The position numbers were made by a program, and so were the translations under genes. From Dysgonamonadaceae bacterium (GTDB taxonomy: Bacteria; Bacteroidota; Bacteroidia; Bacteroidales; Azobacteroidaceae): 11,167 nt of DNA. The notes under the pieces are model-generated. The model was not told the origin of the DNA and ran no database searches. It worked only from the letters and a program-made list of their open reading frames with translations. Shown here one piece after another: positions 1-7,573 of this stretch. The DNA is taken from contig JAIRKG010000034.1 of NCBI GenBank assembly GCA_031260235.1, positions 1-11,167 on the forward strand, given 5' to 3'. Numbering within the stretch: the first letter of the stretch is position 1; the number at the start of each line of letters is the position of its first letter.

Positions 1-18
1 CGGCTCGCAATGACGGGG
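1..18 (-). repeat. Dispersed repeat, copy 1 (cut by window edge)
   Basis: The reverse complement of these 18 bases is identical to positions 5662-5679, the core (CCCCGTCATTGCGAGCCG) of the larger repeat copy upstream of tilS. The match stops at base 18; the rest of the element would lie left of the window. It ends only 16 nt before the -33 box of the proC promoter. I assign it by its identity to copy 2 and its intergenic position. Confidence 0.7.
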
Positions 19-34
19 CTGGATGGTTCCAAAT

Positions 35-65
35 TTTGCAGTATGTACGTTTTTATGTACGTTTG
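35..65 (+). promoter_or_regulatory. proC promoter (Bacteroidota type)
   Basis: TTTG at 35-38, a 19-nt spacer, then TACGTTTG at 58-65 matches the Bacteroidota consensus (TTTG about 19-21 nt before TAnnTTTG). Transcription should begin near position 70, leaving a leader of about 20 nt before the ATG at 91. A 10-bp direct repeat (ATGTACGTTT at 43-52 and 55-64) places a second, weaker -7-like TACGTTTT at 46-53. Confidence 0.75.
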
Positions 66-90
66 CAGTTAAATATAAATTGTAAACATA

Positions 91-903
91 ATGAAAATAA
101 CAATTATCGGCGCCGGAAACATGGGAAGCGCCATCGTTCGCGGCTTGGTAAGAGGCAGTTTGTTCAAAGCGGAAGATATTTCCGTTGCCGACGTAAATGA
201 AAATATTTTGAATGTTTTGAAAAAAGACGTCCCCGGATTGAATATCGAATGGGACAATTACAACAGCGTTTCGGACGCAGACATAATCCTGCTGGCCGTC
301 AAACCCTGGCTGGTAGACAATGTTATCGACTGCATCAAATTCAAGATGGACTACGAAAAGCAAATACTGGTTTCCATTGCCGCCGGTATAGATATTGCAT
401 CTTTGAATCTTTCCCTCGAAAAACATTCGGACGAAATTTCAATCCCCACGATTTTCAGGGTTATTCCGAATACGGCTATTGCGATAAGAAAAAGCGTCAA
501 TTTGATTGCAACCCAAAATGCTTCCGATGAACAAAAAGATTTGTTGCTGCGGATTTTTAACGAATTGGGAACAGCCGTTTTGTTAAACGAAAGTCATTTG
601 TCCGCCGGCACGGCATTGACTTCCTGCGGTATTGCCTACCTGTTTCGTTACGTGCGGGCAGCCGTTCAGGCAGGCGTGGAGATAGGTTTTTATCCGAAAG
701 ACGCGCAAAACATGATAGTCGAAACGATGCTGGGTGCAGCCGAATTACTGAAAACCGGCGGAGAAAATCCCGAAACGGAAATCGACAAAGTAACTACTCC
801 CGGCGGAATCACAATCAAAGGCTTGAACGAACTGGAAGCCAATGGTTTTTCCAATGCCATCATCAAAGGAATAAAGGCGAGTTTGGCGACTTGCCAAAAT
901 TAA
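91..903 (+). CDS. proC: Pyrroline-5-carboxylate reductase
   Basis: Cytoplasmic enzyme that reduces 1-pyrroline-5-carboxylate to L-proline with NAD(P)H, the last step of proline synthesis. The 270-residue product has the usual family length. An N-terminal Rossmann fold starts with IIGAGNMGSAI (5-15), followed by AVKPW (69-73), SIAAGI (95-100) and RVIPNT (123-128). The C-terminal helical dimerisation domain contains ALTSCGIAY (175-183), where the family more often has a SGSGPAY-like loop, and the signature VTTPGGITIKGL (234-245). The ATG start puts the Rossmann glycine loop at the expected place and follows a strong promoter by about 20 nt. It stands alone and converges with the gene at 935-2149; no hairpin terminator is visible in the 31-nt gap. 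Assignment is firm; the altered SCGIAY loop is the only oddity. Confidence 0.95.
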   Translation: MKITIIGAGNMGSAIVRGLVRGSLFKAEDISVADVNENILNVLKKDVPGLNIEWDNYNSVSDADIILLAVKPWLVDNVIDCIKFKMDYEKQILVSIAAGIDIASLNLSLEKHSDEISIPTIFRVIPNTAIAIRKSVNLIATQNASDEQKDLLLRIFNELGTAVLLNESHLSAGTALTSCGIAYLFRYVRAAVQAGVEIGFYPKDAQNMIVETMLGAAELLKTGGENPETEIDKVTTPGGITIKGLNELEANGFSNAIIKGIKASLATCQN

Positions 904-934
904 AAATTAAGGGAATTAAAAGTTATGAAAAAGA

Positions 935-2149
935 TTATTTCCTCAAAACAATCGAAGGATTAATCCGCAAAAACATTCCGGCGGTACAGCCGAAATAGTC
1001 GTAGGTCCCTACTAAATGAGTTCCCATATATTTGTAAAACGAAGGAGTAAAGAAGAGTTCAAAATTAGCGCCGAAACGGCATCCGGAGCCAAACTGCTGT
1101 TCATATCCGACACCCGGATTCCATACCGTTATCTTCGGAAAGTTCCAGTCCAAGTCTTCCTTTGAAGTCGAAACGTTACCGAAAACCGGATTGCCGAAGA
1201 GGTTAATAAATTTGCTGCTTCGCCAGATATTCAGTTTCACGTCAAGTTTCCAAACCCGAATGTTCCAACCGGAATAGGCCGCCCATCCTTTGTCGAACAG
1301 CAACGGTTCGTCGGAATGAATGTTTTTGTAACTTGCTCCCATAAGGTTTAAACGGATGCGTTTAAGCACAGGGTTGTCGAAAGTAAATGTGAATTGCAAG
1401 CCTGCGGCTACATTCGACAGTGAACTCATTTCGTTGTTGACGGAATCCAATTCGCCCCCGTGATGTGTTACCAGCACATGAACAGGAATGCCCAAGTAAA
1501 AGGAAGATTGCGGATTTGTAATATGAAAACAGGCGGATGTTCCCATAGTTACCACTTCATTATACAGTTCGTTTTTGAATGTAAAAGTCTCCCAGTTGAC
1601 CCATGCGTCAATATGCGCAAAGTTTGAATTATAAATGATTTGAGCGCCCATTTCAGGGTCTGCCGTGAGATTCAGTTCGGGATTGTATAAGGTTTCGCTC
1701 AAATTGTGGTTGCCGCCTCCGTAAATATGCCCCAAAACAATGTTTAATTGCGGAACGGGCTGTATTTGCGCCCTGAAGAAAGGAAGCAGGTGAAAGCCTG
1801 ACTGATAGCCCGCCGCTTTCCATTCGGGGAGGCTGCGATAGGCATAATTGGGATACTTGTCCGCACCCCAGTATCTTAACATGGAAACGCCTGCCTCCAG
1901 TTTGACCCGGGAAGCAGGGTAGTATGTCAAATGTGGATTAAGACGAATGCCCGGCAGGGTATACCCTTTTTGAACGTCGCCGCTCGTTTCGGTGTTATTC
2001 AGAAAACTGATGTTGTCGATACACACATGCAGACTTCCGTTTTTTACCGTATCAATCGTGTAAGCGTCTGTAAAAAGGTTTGTTTGTGCGGGCAAATGCA
2101 GTGAACCCAGAAAAAGGGGAAGGGTCGGGATTAGTCTTTTTACGTTCAT
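935..2149 (-). CDS. Exported beta-rich protein, probably outer membrane
   Basis: I do not recognise this 404-residue protein. Residues 1-22 form a signal peptide: MNVKR, a hydrophobic core (LIPTLPLFLGSLHL) and a likely cleavage after PAQ, a form common in Bacteroidota. The mature part has no obvious helices or enzyme motif. It is rich in Tyr, Trp, Phe, Asn and Gly in alternating polar/hydrophobic stretches (for example 69-93, 165-187, 245-275, 292-310, 338-368, 370-397), the pattern of a transmembrane beta-barrel. It does not end in the aromatic residue typical of many BamA substrates (last residues VLRK), so barrel insertion is inferred. There is no SusC/TonB-plug or SusD pattern. The ATG lies 2 nt after the rho stop with no promoter between, so it is probably co-transcribed with rho. 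A periplasmic or surface beta-sandwich protein is the alternative. Confidence 0.7.
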   Translation of the reverse strand: MNVKRLIPTLPLFLGSLHLPAQTNLFTDAYTIDTVKNGSLHVCIDNISFLNNTETSGDVQKGYTLPGIRLNPHLTYYPASRVKLEAGVSMLRYWGADKYPNYAYRSLPEWKAAGYQSGFHLLPFFRAQIQPVPQLNIVLGHIYGGGNHNLSETLYNPELNLTADPEMGAQIIYNSNFAHIDAWVNWETFTFKNELYNEVVTMGTSACFHITNPQSSFYLGIPVHVLVTHHGGELDSVNNEMSSLSNVAAGLQFTFTFDNPVLKRIRLNLMGASYKNIHSDEPLLFDKGWAAYSGWNIRVWKLDVKLNIWRSSKFINLFGNPVFGNVSTSKEDLDWNFPKITVWNPGVGYEQQFGSGCRFGANFELFFTPSFYKYMGTHLVGTYDYFGCTAGMFLRINPSIVLRK

Positions 2150-2151
2150 TT

Positions 2152-4122
2152 TCAGCTGTTCATCGACGCTAAAAACTCTTCGTTGCTGTAGGTTTTTTCC
2201 AGGCGGTCTTTTACAAATTCCATCGCTTCCAGGCTGTTCATGTCGGACAGGTATTTACGGAGAATCCACATGTGATTGATAGTGTCCCGGTCTTGCAACA
2301 AGTCGTCGCGGCGCGTGCTGGAAGCCACGATATCTACCGCCGGATAAACCCGTTTGTTGGAAAGTTTGCGGTCTAATTGCAGTTCCATATTGCCCGTACC
2401 CTTGAATTCTTCAAAGATAACATCGTCCATTTTCGATCCGGTTTCCGTCAGAGCTGAGGCAATAATCGTCAGCGATCCGCCGTTTTCGATGTTCCGCGCT
2501 GCACCGAAGAAACGTTTGGGTTTCTGGAGGGCGTTGGCGTCCACGCCGCCCGACAATACCTTTCCCGATGCGGGTTGCACGGTATTGTAGGCGCGAGCCA
2601 GACGGGTAATCGAATCCAAGAGAATTACCACGTCGTGACCACATTCAACCATTCGCTTCGCTTTATTCAATACGATTTCTGCGATTTTCACATGCCTTTC
2701 GGCGGGTTCGTCGAAAGTTGAAGCTATCACCTCCGCATCGACGCTCCGCTGCATGTCGGTAACTTCTTCGGGGCGCTCGTCAATCAGCAGGACAATCATG
2801 TAAACTTCGGGATGATTCCATACAATAGAATTGGCAATGTCTTTCAATAACATAGTCTTGCCGGTTTTCGGCTGAGCCACAATCAACCCCCTTTGTCCTT
2901 TTCCTATCGGTGAAAACAAATCTACTACGCGGGGTGATATTTTATCCACAACCTTGGGATTCATGCTCGCTACCAACCGGAACTTTTCATCAGGGAAAAG
3001 AGGCGTCAAATGGTCAAATGGTACGCGGTCGCGCACTTCTTCCGGACGGAGACCGTTGATTAAATCTACTTTTACCAATGGGAAAAACTTTTCGCCTTCC
3101 TTCGGCGGACGGATAGGTCCCTCCACCACATCGCCCGTACGCAACCCAAACAGTTTGATTTGGGATTGCGAAACATAAATATCATCGACGGAAGAAAGAT
3201 AGTTATAATCCGAAGAACGCAGGAAGCCATAGCCTTCCTGAATAATTTCAAGCACGCCCGTACCAGTCAAAATGCCTTCAAAATCAAATGCTTTTTCTTT
3301 TTCTTTTTGGTTGTTTTGATTATTGGGCGTCTGATTTTTTTTGTTGTTGGCTGGAGGTTGCGTGGCTTTGGATTGTTGCTGTCCAGCCTGTTTCGGTTGC
3401 GGGGTTTTGGGAGTGAATAAAACTTCGTCCATCAAGATTTTTACTTCGGGATTGTGCCGGAATACGATTTTTCCCTGCGTTGCAACTTCTTCTTTGGTAA
3501 CCGGCGGTTCTTCGTCCGGTTCGGCGGCGGCAACAGGCTTTTCGGCAGCGTCGAACGGAACAGTCTCCGGATTAATCATTACCGGCGCTGGTTGAGGAAC
3601 TTCAATCCGAATCCGCTTTCGTTTGGGTTCGTTCGCTTTGGGGAGAAGTTCGTTTGCCTGTGATTCTTCTTCCGTTTCAACGCCTGGTTCAACCGGCACT
3701 TCCATTTTTTTCCTTAACAGGGGACGATCCTGAGGCGAGTCCTGTGTTTGTCCTTTTTTTCGTCCCCGTTTTTTGGGGAGAGTTGTTTGTACCTCCGATT
3801 GAACGGTTTTTTCAGGCGATTCCGGCACATTCCTGTTTGAGTCTGCAACAGGCAGAATCTGTGGCTCTGGTTTGGCGGCTTTGTTCTGCTTTTGCTGTTT
3901 TTCGGCTTTTGATTTACGTTCTCTCCGTTTCGTTCGGTTATCGTCGATTTTACCGGAGGCCGATTGCAATGCTACATTTACAATGGCTTGCTGATCTAAT
4001 ATTTGATACACCAGGTCGTCTTTACTCAGTTTATCTACTTTTTTTAAGCCTAATTCTTTTGCCAAAGCAATCAGGTTGCTTTGTTCCATTTCTCTAAGTT
4101 GCAAAATGTTATAGTTCTGCAT
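2152..4122 (-). CDS. rho: Transcription termination factor Rho, with long disordered insertion
   Basis: Hexameric RNA-dependent ATPase that translocates along untranslated RNA and releases RNA polymerase. At 656 residues it is far longer than the ~420-residue E. coli protein. Order: Rho_N helical domain (about 5-45); a Lys/Glu/Pro/Gln/Asn-rich, low-complexity, probably disordered stretch (about 50-278) with basic patches such as KKRGRKKG (117-124) and KRKRIRI (167-173); the cold-shock-like RNA-binding domain (about 279-355, with GYGFLR 297-302); then the ATPase core. The core has Walker A AQPKTGKT (416-423), Walker B VVILLD (498-503), and GTGNMEL (575-581) leading to the arginine-finger region at R585. 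Insertions of this kind are known in Bacteroidota Rho, and in Bacteroides thetaiotaomicron the region drives phase separation. The ATG places the Rho_N domain at the start. A candidate promoter lies about 100 nt upstream. Confidence 0.96.
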   Translation of the reverse strand: MQNYNILQLREMEQSNLIALAKELGLKKVDKLSKDDLVYQILDQQAIVNVALQSASGKIDDNRTKRRERKSKAEKQQKQNKAAKPEPQILPVADSNRNVPESPEKTVQSEVQTTLPKKRGRKKGQTQDSPQDRPLLRKKMEVPVEPGVETEEESQANELLPKANEPKRKRIRIEVPQPAPVMINPETVPFDAAEKPVAAAEPDEEPPVTKEEVATQGKIVFRHNPEVKILMDEVLFTPKTPQPKQAGQQQSKATQPPANNKKNQTPNNQNNQKEKEKAFDFEGILTGTGVLEIIQEGYGFLRSSDYNYLSSVDDIYVSQSQIKLFGLRTGDVVEGPIRPPKEGEKFFPLVKVDLINGLRPEEVRDRVPFDHLTPLFPDEKFRLVASMNPKVVDKISPRVVDLFSPIGKGQRGLIVAQPKTGKTMLLKDIANSIVWNHPEVYMIVLLIDERPEEVTDMQRSVDAEVIASTFDEPAERHVKIAEIVLNKAKRMVECGHDVVILLDSITRLARAYNTVQPASGKVLSGGVDANALQKPKRFFGAARNIENGGSLTIIASALTETGSKMDDVIFEEFKGTGNMELQLDRKLSNKRVYPAVDIVASSTRRDDLLQDRDTINHMWILRKYLSDMNSLEAMEFVKDRLEKTYSNEEFLASMNS

Positions 4123-4226
4123 AAAATAAAATATAAAGTTTTTTTGAATTTGAATACATTACACGAAGTCTTATAATGCATGAATGTAAATTATATGAAG
4201 TTTGTGACAGAGGTTATTTGTCGCTA

Positions 4227-4234
4227 CAAAGGTA
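4227..4234 (-). promoter_or_regulatory. Candidate rho promoter, -7 box
   Basis: On the minus strand this reads TACCTTTG, a full TAnnTTTG match. A -33 box is weak: TTTA 21 nt upstream (4256-4259), inside the 3' end of tilS. Transcription would start near 4220, giving rho a leader of about 100 nt, the longest predicted in the window. Confidence 0.55.
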
Positions 4235-4252
4235 CGTAAATTTTTTATTAAT

Positions 4253-5569
4253 TTATAAAATTCTTAAAATACAGGCATTTTTCGTGTGCAAACCAATCTT
4301 AAACCTGTCATCAATCCGGTAATTAACTACCCATACAATATCTTCACCGGAGAAAAGCGCCCAAATTTTTTCTTTTTGTGGTTTGCTGAGTTTCAGGTTG
4401 GTAAAAAAATCGCTGAGTTTCTGAAAACCGCTCATTCCAAGCGGCATAAATTTATCGCCGGGTTCCCATTTTCGAAGAATTAAAGGGAAACGAAGTTTAT
4501 CTTTATCCAGGCAGGCAATATGCCTGTCAAATTGTATTGTAAACTTGTCGGTACAGGTAATTTCCATTCGGAAAGGCCGTTCGATAACGCTCCTTTCGTC
4601 CGGTTGAATCAAATAGATTTCCCCTTTTCCCTTTTCCTCTTCGAGCGGCGTAAGCAAAAAAGCATCCCTGTCTTTTACCAGACGGTGGGTATTGGAGTAA
4701 AATGTTTTTCCCGGTTGGCTATTAATGGATTTATCAATTTCAAAAACAACTTCTTTCCCGAATCCGAAATCTTTCAACAACTCAAACAGCAAAGTTTCGG
4801 GCGAAGGAAAAGTTTTCAGCAAAGGGATATGGATGCGCCCCGACTCCTTATTAAATACAGATTTCTTCTCTTTTTCAATTTCTGTGTCATAAATTTTAGC
4901 GGCTTCATTCAGGTTGTACATTGTCTGCGCCAGCGCCTCGTTTACCGAAGGATTCAGCGTTTTCAACAAAGGAAGTGCCTGCAACCGGATTTTATTGCGG
5001 GCAAATTCCGGCAAACGGTTTGACGAATCATCCATATACGGAAGATTTTCCGTCTGGGCATATTGCAAAATATCCGCTTTGGAAACGCAAAGCAACGGAC
5101 GGATTATCTGTCCGTTTCGAGGTTTAATTCCTGTCAAGCCTTTAATACCTGTTCCTCGAATCAAATTCAACAGCAGGGTTTCAATACTATCGTCCTGATG
5201 ATGAGCAACAGCAATCGCCACGGCATTTTCGTTTCCCCTTAATTCTTCAAACCACTTGTAGCGTAAATCTCTTGCCGCCATCTCAATAGAAATTCCTCGT
5301 TCTTTCGCAACGGTGCGCGTATCAAAGTCCTGCTTAAAAAACGGAACCCGTATAGATGCGGCAAACTCATATGCAAATTTTTCGTCCCTGTCGGATTCTT
5401 CCGCCCGTAAGTGAAAATTGCAATGTGCCGCCAGACAATCATAACCGAGCCGGCATAAGATAGACAACAAAATCGTCGAATCGGCGCCGCCGCTCAGTCC
5501 GACAACGATTTTATCGCCCTGACTTATCAAGTTATTCCTTTCTATATAATGTTTGATGGTTTGCAACAT
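4253..5569 (-). CDS. tilS: tRNA(Ile)-lysidine synthetase
   Basis: Cytoplasmic ATP-dependent ligase that joins lysine to C34 of the CAU anticodon of a minor tRNA-Ile, changing both its codon reading and its charging. The 438-residue product begins with the N-type ATP pyrophosphatase fold: P-loop SGGADS (26-31), AAHCNFHLR (47-55), AHHQDDSIET (122-131), RGTGIKGLTGI (138-148), DDSSN (180-184) and RNKIR (191-195). A divergent C-terminal substrate-binding half follows. The frame stays open up to 5719, but those extra 50 codons run through a dispersed repeat and across the candidate promoter at 5598-5605. The ATG at 5569, directly before the conserved LQTIKHYIERNN start, is therefore chosen. It lies 182 nt after ruvB and 130 nt before rho and probably has its own transcript. 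Confidence 0.95.
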   Translation of the reverse strand: MLQTIKHYIERNNLISQGDKIVVGLSGGADSTILLSILCRLGYDCLAAHCNFHLRAEESDRDEKFAYEFAASIRVPFFKQDFDTRTVAKERGISIEMAARDLRYKWFEELRGNENAVAIAVAHHQDDSIETLLLNLIRGTGIKGLTGIKPRNGQIIRPLLCVSKADILQYAQTENLPYMDDSSNRLPEFARNKIRLQALPLLKTLNPSVNEALAQTMYNLNEAAKIYDTEIEKEKKSVFNKESGRIHIPLLKTFPSPETLLFELLKDFGFGKEVVFEIDKSINSQPGKTFYSNTHRLVKDRDAFLLTPLEEEKGKGEIYLIQPDERSVIERPFRMEITCTDKFTIQFDRHIACLDKDKLRFPLILRKWEPGDKFMPLGMSGFQKLSDFFTNLKLSKPQKEKIWALFSGEDIVWVVNYRIDDRFKIGLHTKNACILRIL

Positions 5570-5597
5570 TGCGTATCCGCTTGTTTGAAATGTGGTG

Positions 5598-5605
5598 CAA
5601 AAATA
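5598..5605 (-). promoter_or_regulatory. Candidate tilS promoter, -7 box
   Basis: The minus strand reads TATTTTTG, matching TAnnTTTG, 28 nt before the tilS ATG. The -33 position (about 5625-5630) falls inside the dispersed repeat and has no TTTG. Transcription would start near 5593 with a leader of about 24 nt. Its place inside the longer open frame argues against the upstream start codon. Confidence 0.5.
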
Positions 5606-5617
5606 AGATAATTTTTT

Positions 5618-5699
5618 GGATTGCTTCGCTTCCGGGTGACGACTGCGGCTTTGCGACTTCACCCCGTCATTGCGAGCCGCGATAGCGGCGCGGCAATCC
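5618..5699. repeat. Dispersed repeat, copy 2a, with inverted ends
   Basis: An 82-nt unit bounded by perfect 7-bp inverted ends, GGATTGC (5618-5624) and GCAATCC (5693-5699). Its right half holds the core CCCCGTCATTGCGAGCCG (5662-5679), shared with copy 1. It can fold into a nested hairpin at 5669-5697: outer stem ATTGC/GCAAT and inner stem GCCGC-GATA-GCGGC (5676-5689). No T-run follows the hairpin on either strand, so it does not look like an intrinsic terminator. The final CAATCCAGAGAAAA is shared with copy 3. Sequences of this CGTCATTGCGAG...GCAATCC type occur as dispersed repeats in various bacterial genomes (general recollection, not searched). Confidence 0.75.
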
Positions 5700-5719
5700 A
5701 GAGAAAAAAAGAAAAACAT

Positions 5720-5747
5720 GGATTGCTTCGCCGCTCAGGGTGACGGG
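5720..5747 (-). repeat. Dispersed repeat, copy 2b
   Basis: GGATTGCTTCGCCGCTCAGG and the following GTGACGGG make a second unit 20 nt to the right of copy 2a. Its reverse complement matches 10831-10866 in copy 3, apart from an 8-bp duplication there. It lies just downstream of the ruvB stop codon. Together, 2a and 2b fill most of the 182-nt ruvB-tilS gap. Confidence 0.7.
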
Positions 5748-5751
5748 AGTG

Positions 5752-6777
5752 TTAACTCAAAAACAAATCCACCTGCCGCCTCATCCTGCTCCGTCCCAAA
5801 TGACTGTAAGCTAAATCGGTCGCCTCCCTTCCTCGCGGCGTACGCTTCAAAAAACCTTCCTTGATGAGGAAAGGCTCATAAACTTCCTCAAGTGTACCTG
5901 CGTCTTCGCCGAGCGCAGTCGAAATGGTAGTGATGCCGACGGGACCTCCGCCGAATTTATCAATGATTGTGAGAAGAATCCTGTTGTCGATCTCGTCCAG
6001 ACCATATTTGTCGATGTTTAGTGCTTCGAGGGCAAAGCAGGCAATTTCCCTGTCGATAGCGCCAGTCCCTTTCACCTGCGCGAAATCGCGGACGCGGCGC
6101 AGGAGCGCATTGCTGATACGCGGCGTTCCCCGACTGCGCGAAGCGATTTCCACAGCAGCGCGGTCGTTGCAATTCACATTCAAAATATTTGCCGAACGCT
6201 TGACAATGCAGGTTAACGTTTCCGAATCGTAATATTCAAGATGCAGATTGATGCCGAAACGGGCGCGTAGAGGCGACGTCAGCAGCCCGCTCCTCGTGGT
6301 AGCGCCCACAAGGGTAAACGGCTCGAGTTCGATTTGGATTGAGCGTGCACTTGGTCCTTTATCTATCATAATGTCAATACGATAATCTTCCATAGCCGAA
6401 TAAAGGTATTCTTCCACGACGGGACTCAAGCGGTGAATCTCGTCAATGAAAAGCACGTCGTTTCTTTCCAGGGAAGTCAGCACGCCGGCAAGATCGCCGG
6501 GTTTGTCAAGCACCGGTCCGGAAGTGATTTTGAACCCGACGTTCAATTCGTTGGCAATGATGTTCGACAGGGTCGTTTTCCCCAAACCCGGAGGCCCGTG
6601 CAGCAAAACGTGATCAAGGGCTTCGCAACGCATACGGGCGGCAGAGACAAAAACTTTCAGGTTCTCAACGATTTTTTCCTGTCCGCCGAAACTCTTGAAC
6701 GACAATGGCCGGAGGGCGTTTTCAAACTCTTTTTCCTTTTCGGTAATGCCTGTTGAATGGATGTCGTATTTGTTCAT
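5752..6777 (-). CDS. ruvB: Holliday junction branch migration helicase RuvB
   Basis: AAA+ motor that works with RuvA to drive branch migration of Holliday junctions in recombination and repair. The 341 residues are the normal length. Visible are Walker A GPPGLGKT (61-68), Walker B LFIDEIH (109-115), sensor 1 GATTRSG (158-164), the arginine-finger segment LRARFG (170-175), sensor 2 GTPRISN (217-223), and the C-terminal winged-helix DNA-binding domain with [17 protein letters not shown] (276-292) and FLKRTPRGR (309-317). The start places the conserved LRP..F..F.GQ region at 22-34. ruvB follows upp after 38 nt with no TAnnTTTG box in the gap, so the two probably share a transcript. ruvA and ruvC are not in the window. 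Confidence 0.97.
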   Translation of the reverse strand: MNKYDIHSTGITEKEKEFENALRPLSFKSFGGQEKIVENLKVFVSAARMRCEALDHVLLHGPPGLGKTTLSNIIANELNVGFKITSGPVLDKPGDLAGVLTSLERNDVLFIDEIHRLSPVVEEYLYSAMEDYRIDIMIDKGPSARSIQIELEPFTLVGATTRSGLLTSPLRARFGINLHLEYYDSETLTCIVKRSANILNVNCNDRAAVEIASRSRGTPRISNALLRRVRDFAQVKGTGAIDREIACFALEALNIDKYGLDEIDNRILLTIIDKFGGGPVGITTISTALGEDAGTLEEVYEPFLIKEGFLKRTPRGREATDLAYSHLGRSRMRRQVDLFLS

Positions 6778-6815
6778 AATTGATTGTACGCAAAGGCGCT
6801 GAGATGCGAGGTTTT

Positions 6816-7472
6816 TTATATTTTTTCGCCGAAAGACAAGTCTCCGGCATCGCCTAATCCGGGAACGATATAGGCTTTATCGTTTAAATCGGGGTCGATG
6901 TCGCCCACCCAAATGGTTGTTTTGCTTTCGGGGAATATTTTACAGGCTGCCTCGATTCCCTGCCGGGCGGCAATTACGCAGGCTAAGTGGATTTTTAAGG
7001 GATTTCCATACTGCAACAGGGCTTGATAGCCCAAATCAATCGAACTTCCGGTGGCAAGCATCGGGTCGATGAACAGCAACGTTTTACCCTCGATGGATGG
7101 CGACGATAAATAGCCGAGTTCGATATCAAACGCGCTGTGGTCGGCGCTATATACGCGCGAAGCGGAGATAAAAGCGTTTTCCGCATTGTCGAAATAGGAC
7201 AGGAATCCCTGATGAAAAGGCAAACCGGCGCGAAGAATTGTTGCCAGGACAATTTGCTCGTCGGGAACGGAAACGGATTTTACGCCCAAAGGCGTTTGCA
7301 CGTCAATCGTTTTATATTTCAGCGTCTTGCTGATTTCATACGACATCACTTCTCCGATGCGTTCGATGTTTTTCCTGAAACGGAATTTGTCGCCTTGAAT
7401 GTGGACGTCGCGCAGTTCCGATATAAACCGGTTAAGGATGCTGTTGTTGTTTGAGAAGTTGTTGACTGTCAT
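6816..7472 (-). CDS. upp: Uracil phosphoribosyltransferase
   Basis: Pyrimidine salvage enzyme that converts uracil and PRPP to UMP and pyrophosphate in the cytoplasm. Its 218 residues are close to the family's usual 205-220. The PRPP-binding loop is [11 protein letters not shown] (134-144) and the uracil-binding C-terminal segment is [15 protein letters not shown] (201-215). The frame could begin 6 nt earlier at a TTG (7478), but the ATG at 7472 is the better start. It lies about 37 nt after the predicted transcription start of a divergent promoter region shared with nspC, and it is followed by ruvB 38 nt downstream. Confidence 0.95.
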   Translation of the reverse strand: MTVNNFSNNNSILNRFISELRDVHIQGDKFRFRKNIERIGEVMSYEISKTLKYKTIDVQTPLGVKSVSVPDEQIVLATILRAGLPFHQGFLSYFDNAENAFISASRVYSADHSAFDIELGYLSSPSIEGKTLLFIDPMLATGSSIDLGYQALLQYGNPLKIHLACVIAARQGIEAACKIFPESKTTIWVGDIDPDLNDKAYIVPGLGDAGDLSFGEKI

Positions 7473-7513
7473 ATTCAATTACGAATCGCTTCTGTTTTTG
7501 TTATTTTGAATGG

Positions 7514-7521
7514 CAAAGGTA
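7514..7521 (-). promoter_or_regulatory. Candidate upp-ruvB promoter, -7 box
   Basis: The minus strand reads TACCTTTG, a full TAnnTTTG match. The -33 region is weak (AATG 19 nt upstream, 7541-7544). Transcription would begin near 7509, leaving about 37 nt before the upp ATG. The box lies in one arm (7513-7522) of a 10-bp inverted repeat whose other arm contains the nspC -7 box. Confidence 0.6.
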
Positions 7522-7536
7522 ACGAATATTTATTGA

Positions 7537-7569
7537 TTCGCATTAACTGAGAAATAAAGATTACCTTTG
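7537..7569 (+). promoter_or_regulatory. Candidate nspC promoter
   Basis: TACCTTTG at 7562-7569 matches the -7 box; TTCG at 7537-7540, 21 nt upstream, is a one-mismatch -33 box. Transcription should start about 5 nt after the box, which is at or next to the nspC ATG (7574), so the mRNA would be leaderless or nearly so. Confidence 0.55.
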
Positions 7570-7573
7570 CAGC

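Noticed and set aside
904..934. Bidirectional terminator between proC and the 935-2149 gene
   Set aside because: The gap is A/T-rich, but the only self-complementarity is a 4-bp AATT, too weak to call.
2861..2890. Rho Walker A variant AQPKTGKT as a functional defect
   Set aside because: The lysine, threonine and glycines needed for ATP binding are present; Q for P is a tolerated difference from the E. coli APPKAGKT and, as far as I recall, seen in related Rho proteins.
3654..4097. 147-codon plus-strand frame opposite the Rho N-terminal region
   Set aside because: Explained by the biased composition of the low-complexity Rho insertion on the other strand.
5669..5716. Intrinsic terminator between ruvB and tilS
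   Set aside because: The hairpin at 5669-5697 is not followed by a T-run on either strand; the T-rich tract on the minus strand comes before it, not after.
6778..6815. Separate ruvB promoter
   Set aside because: GCAAAGGCG at 6794-6802 resembles the reverse of a -7 box but lacks the TA, so no TAnnTTTG is present; ruvB is better placed behind upp.
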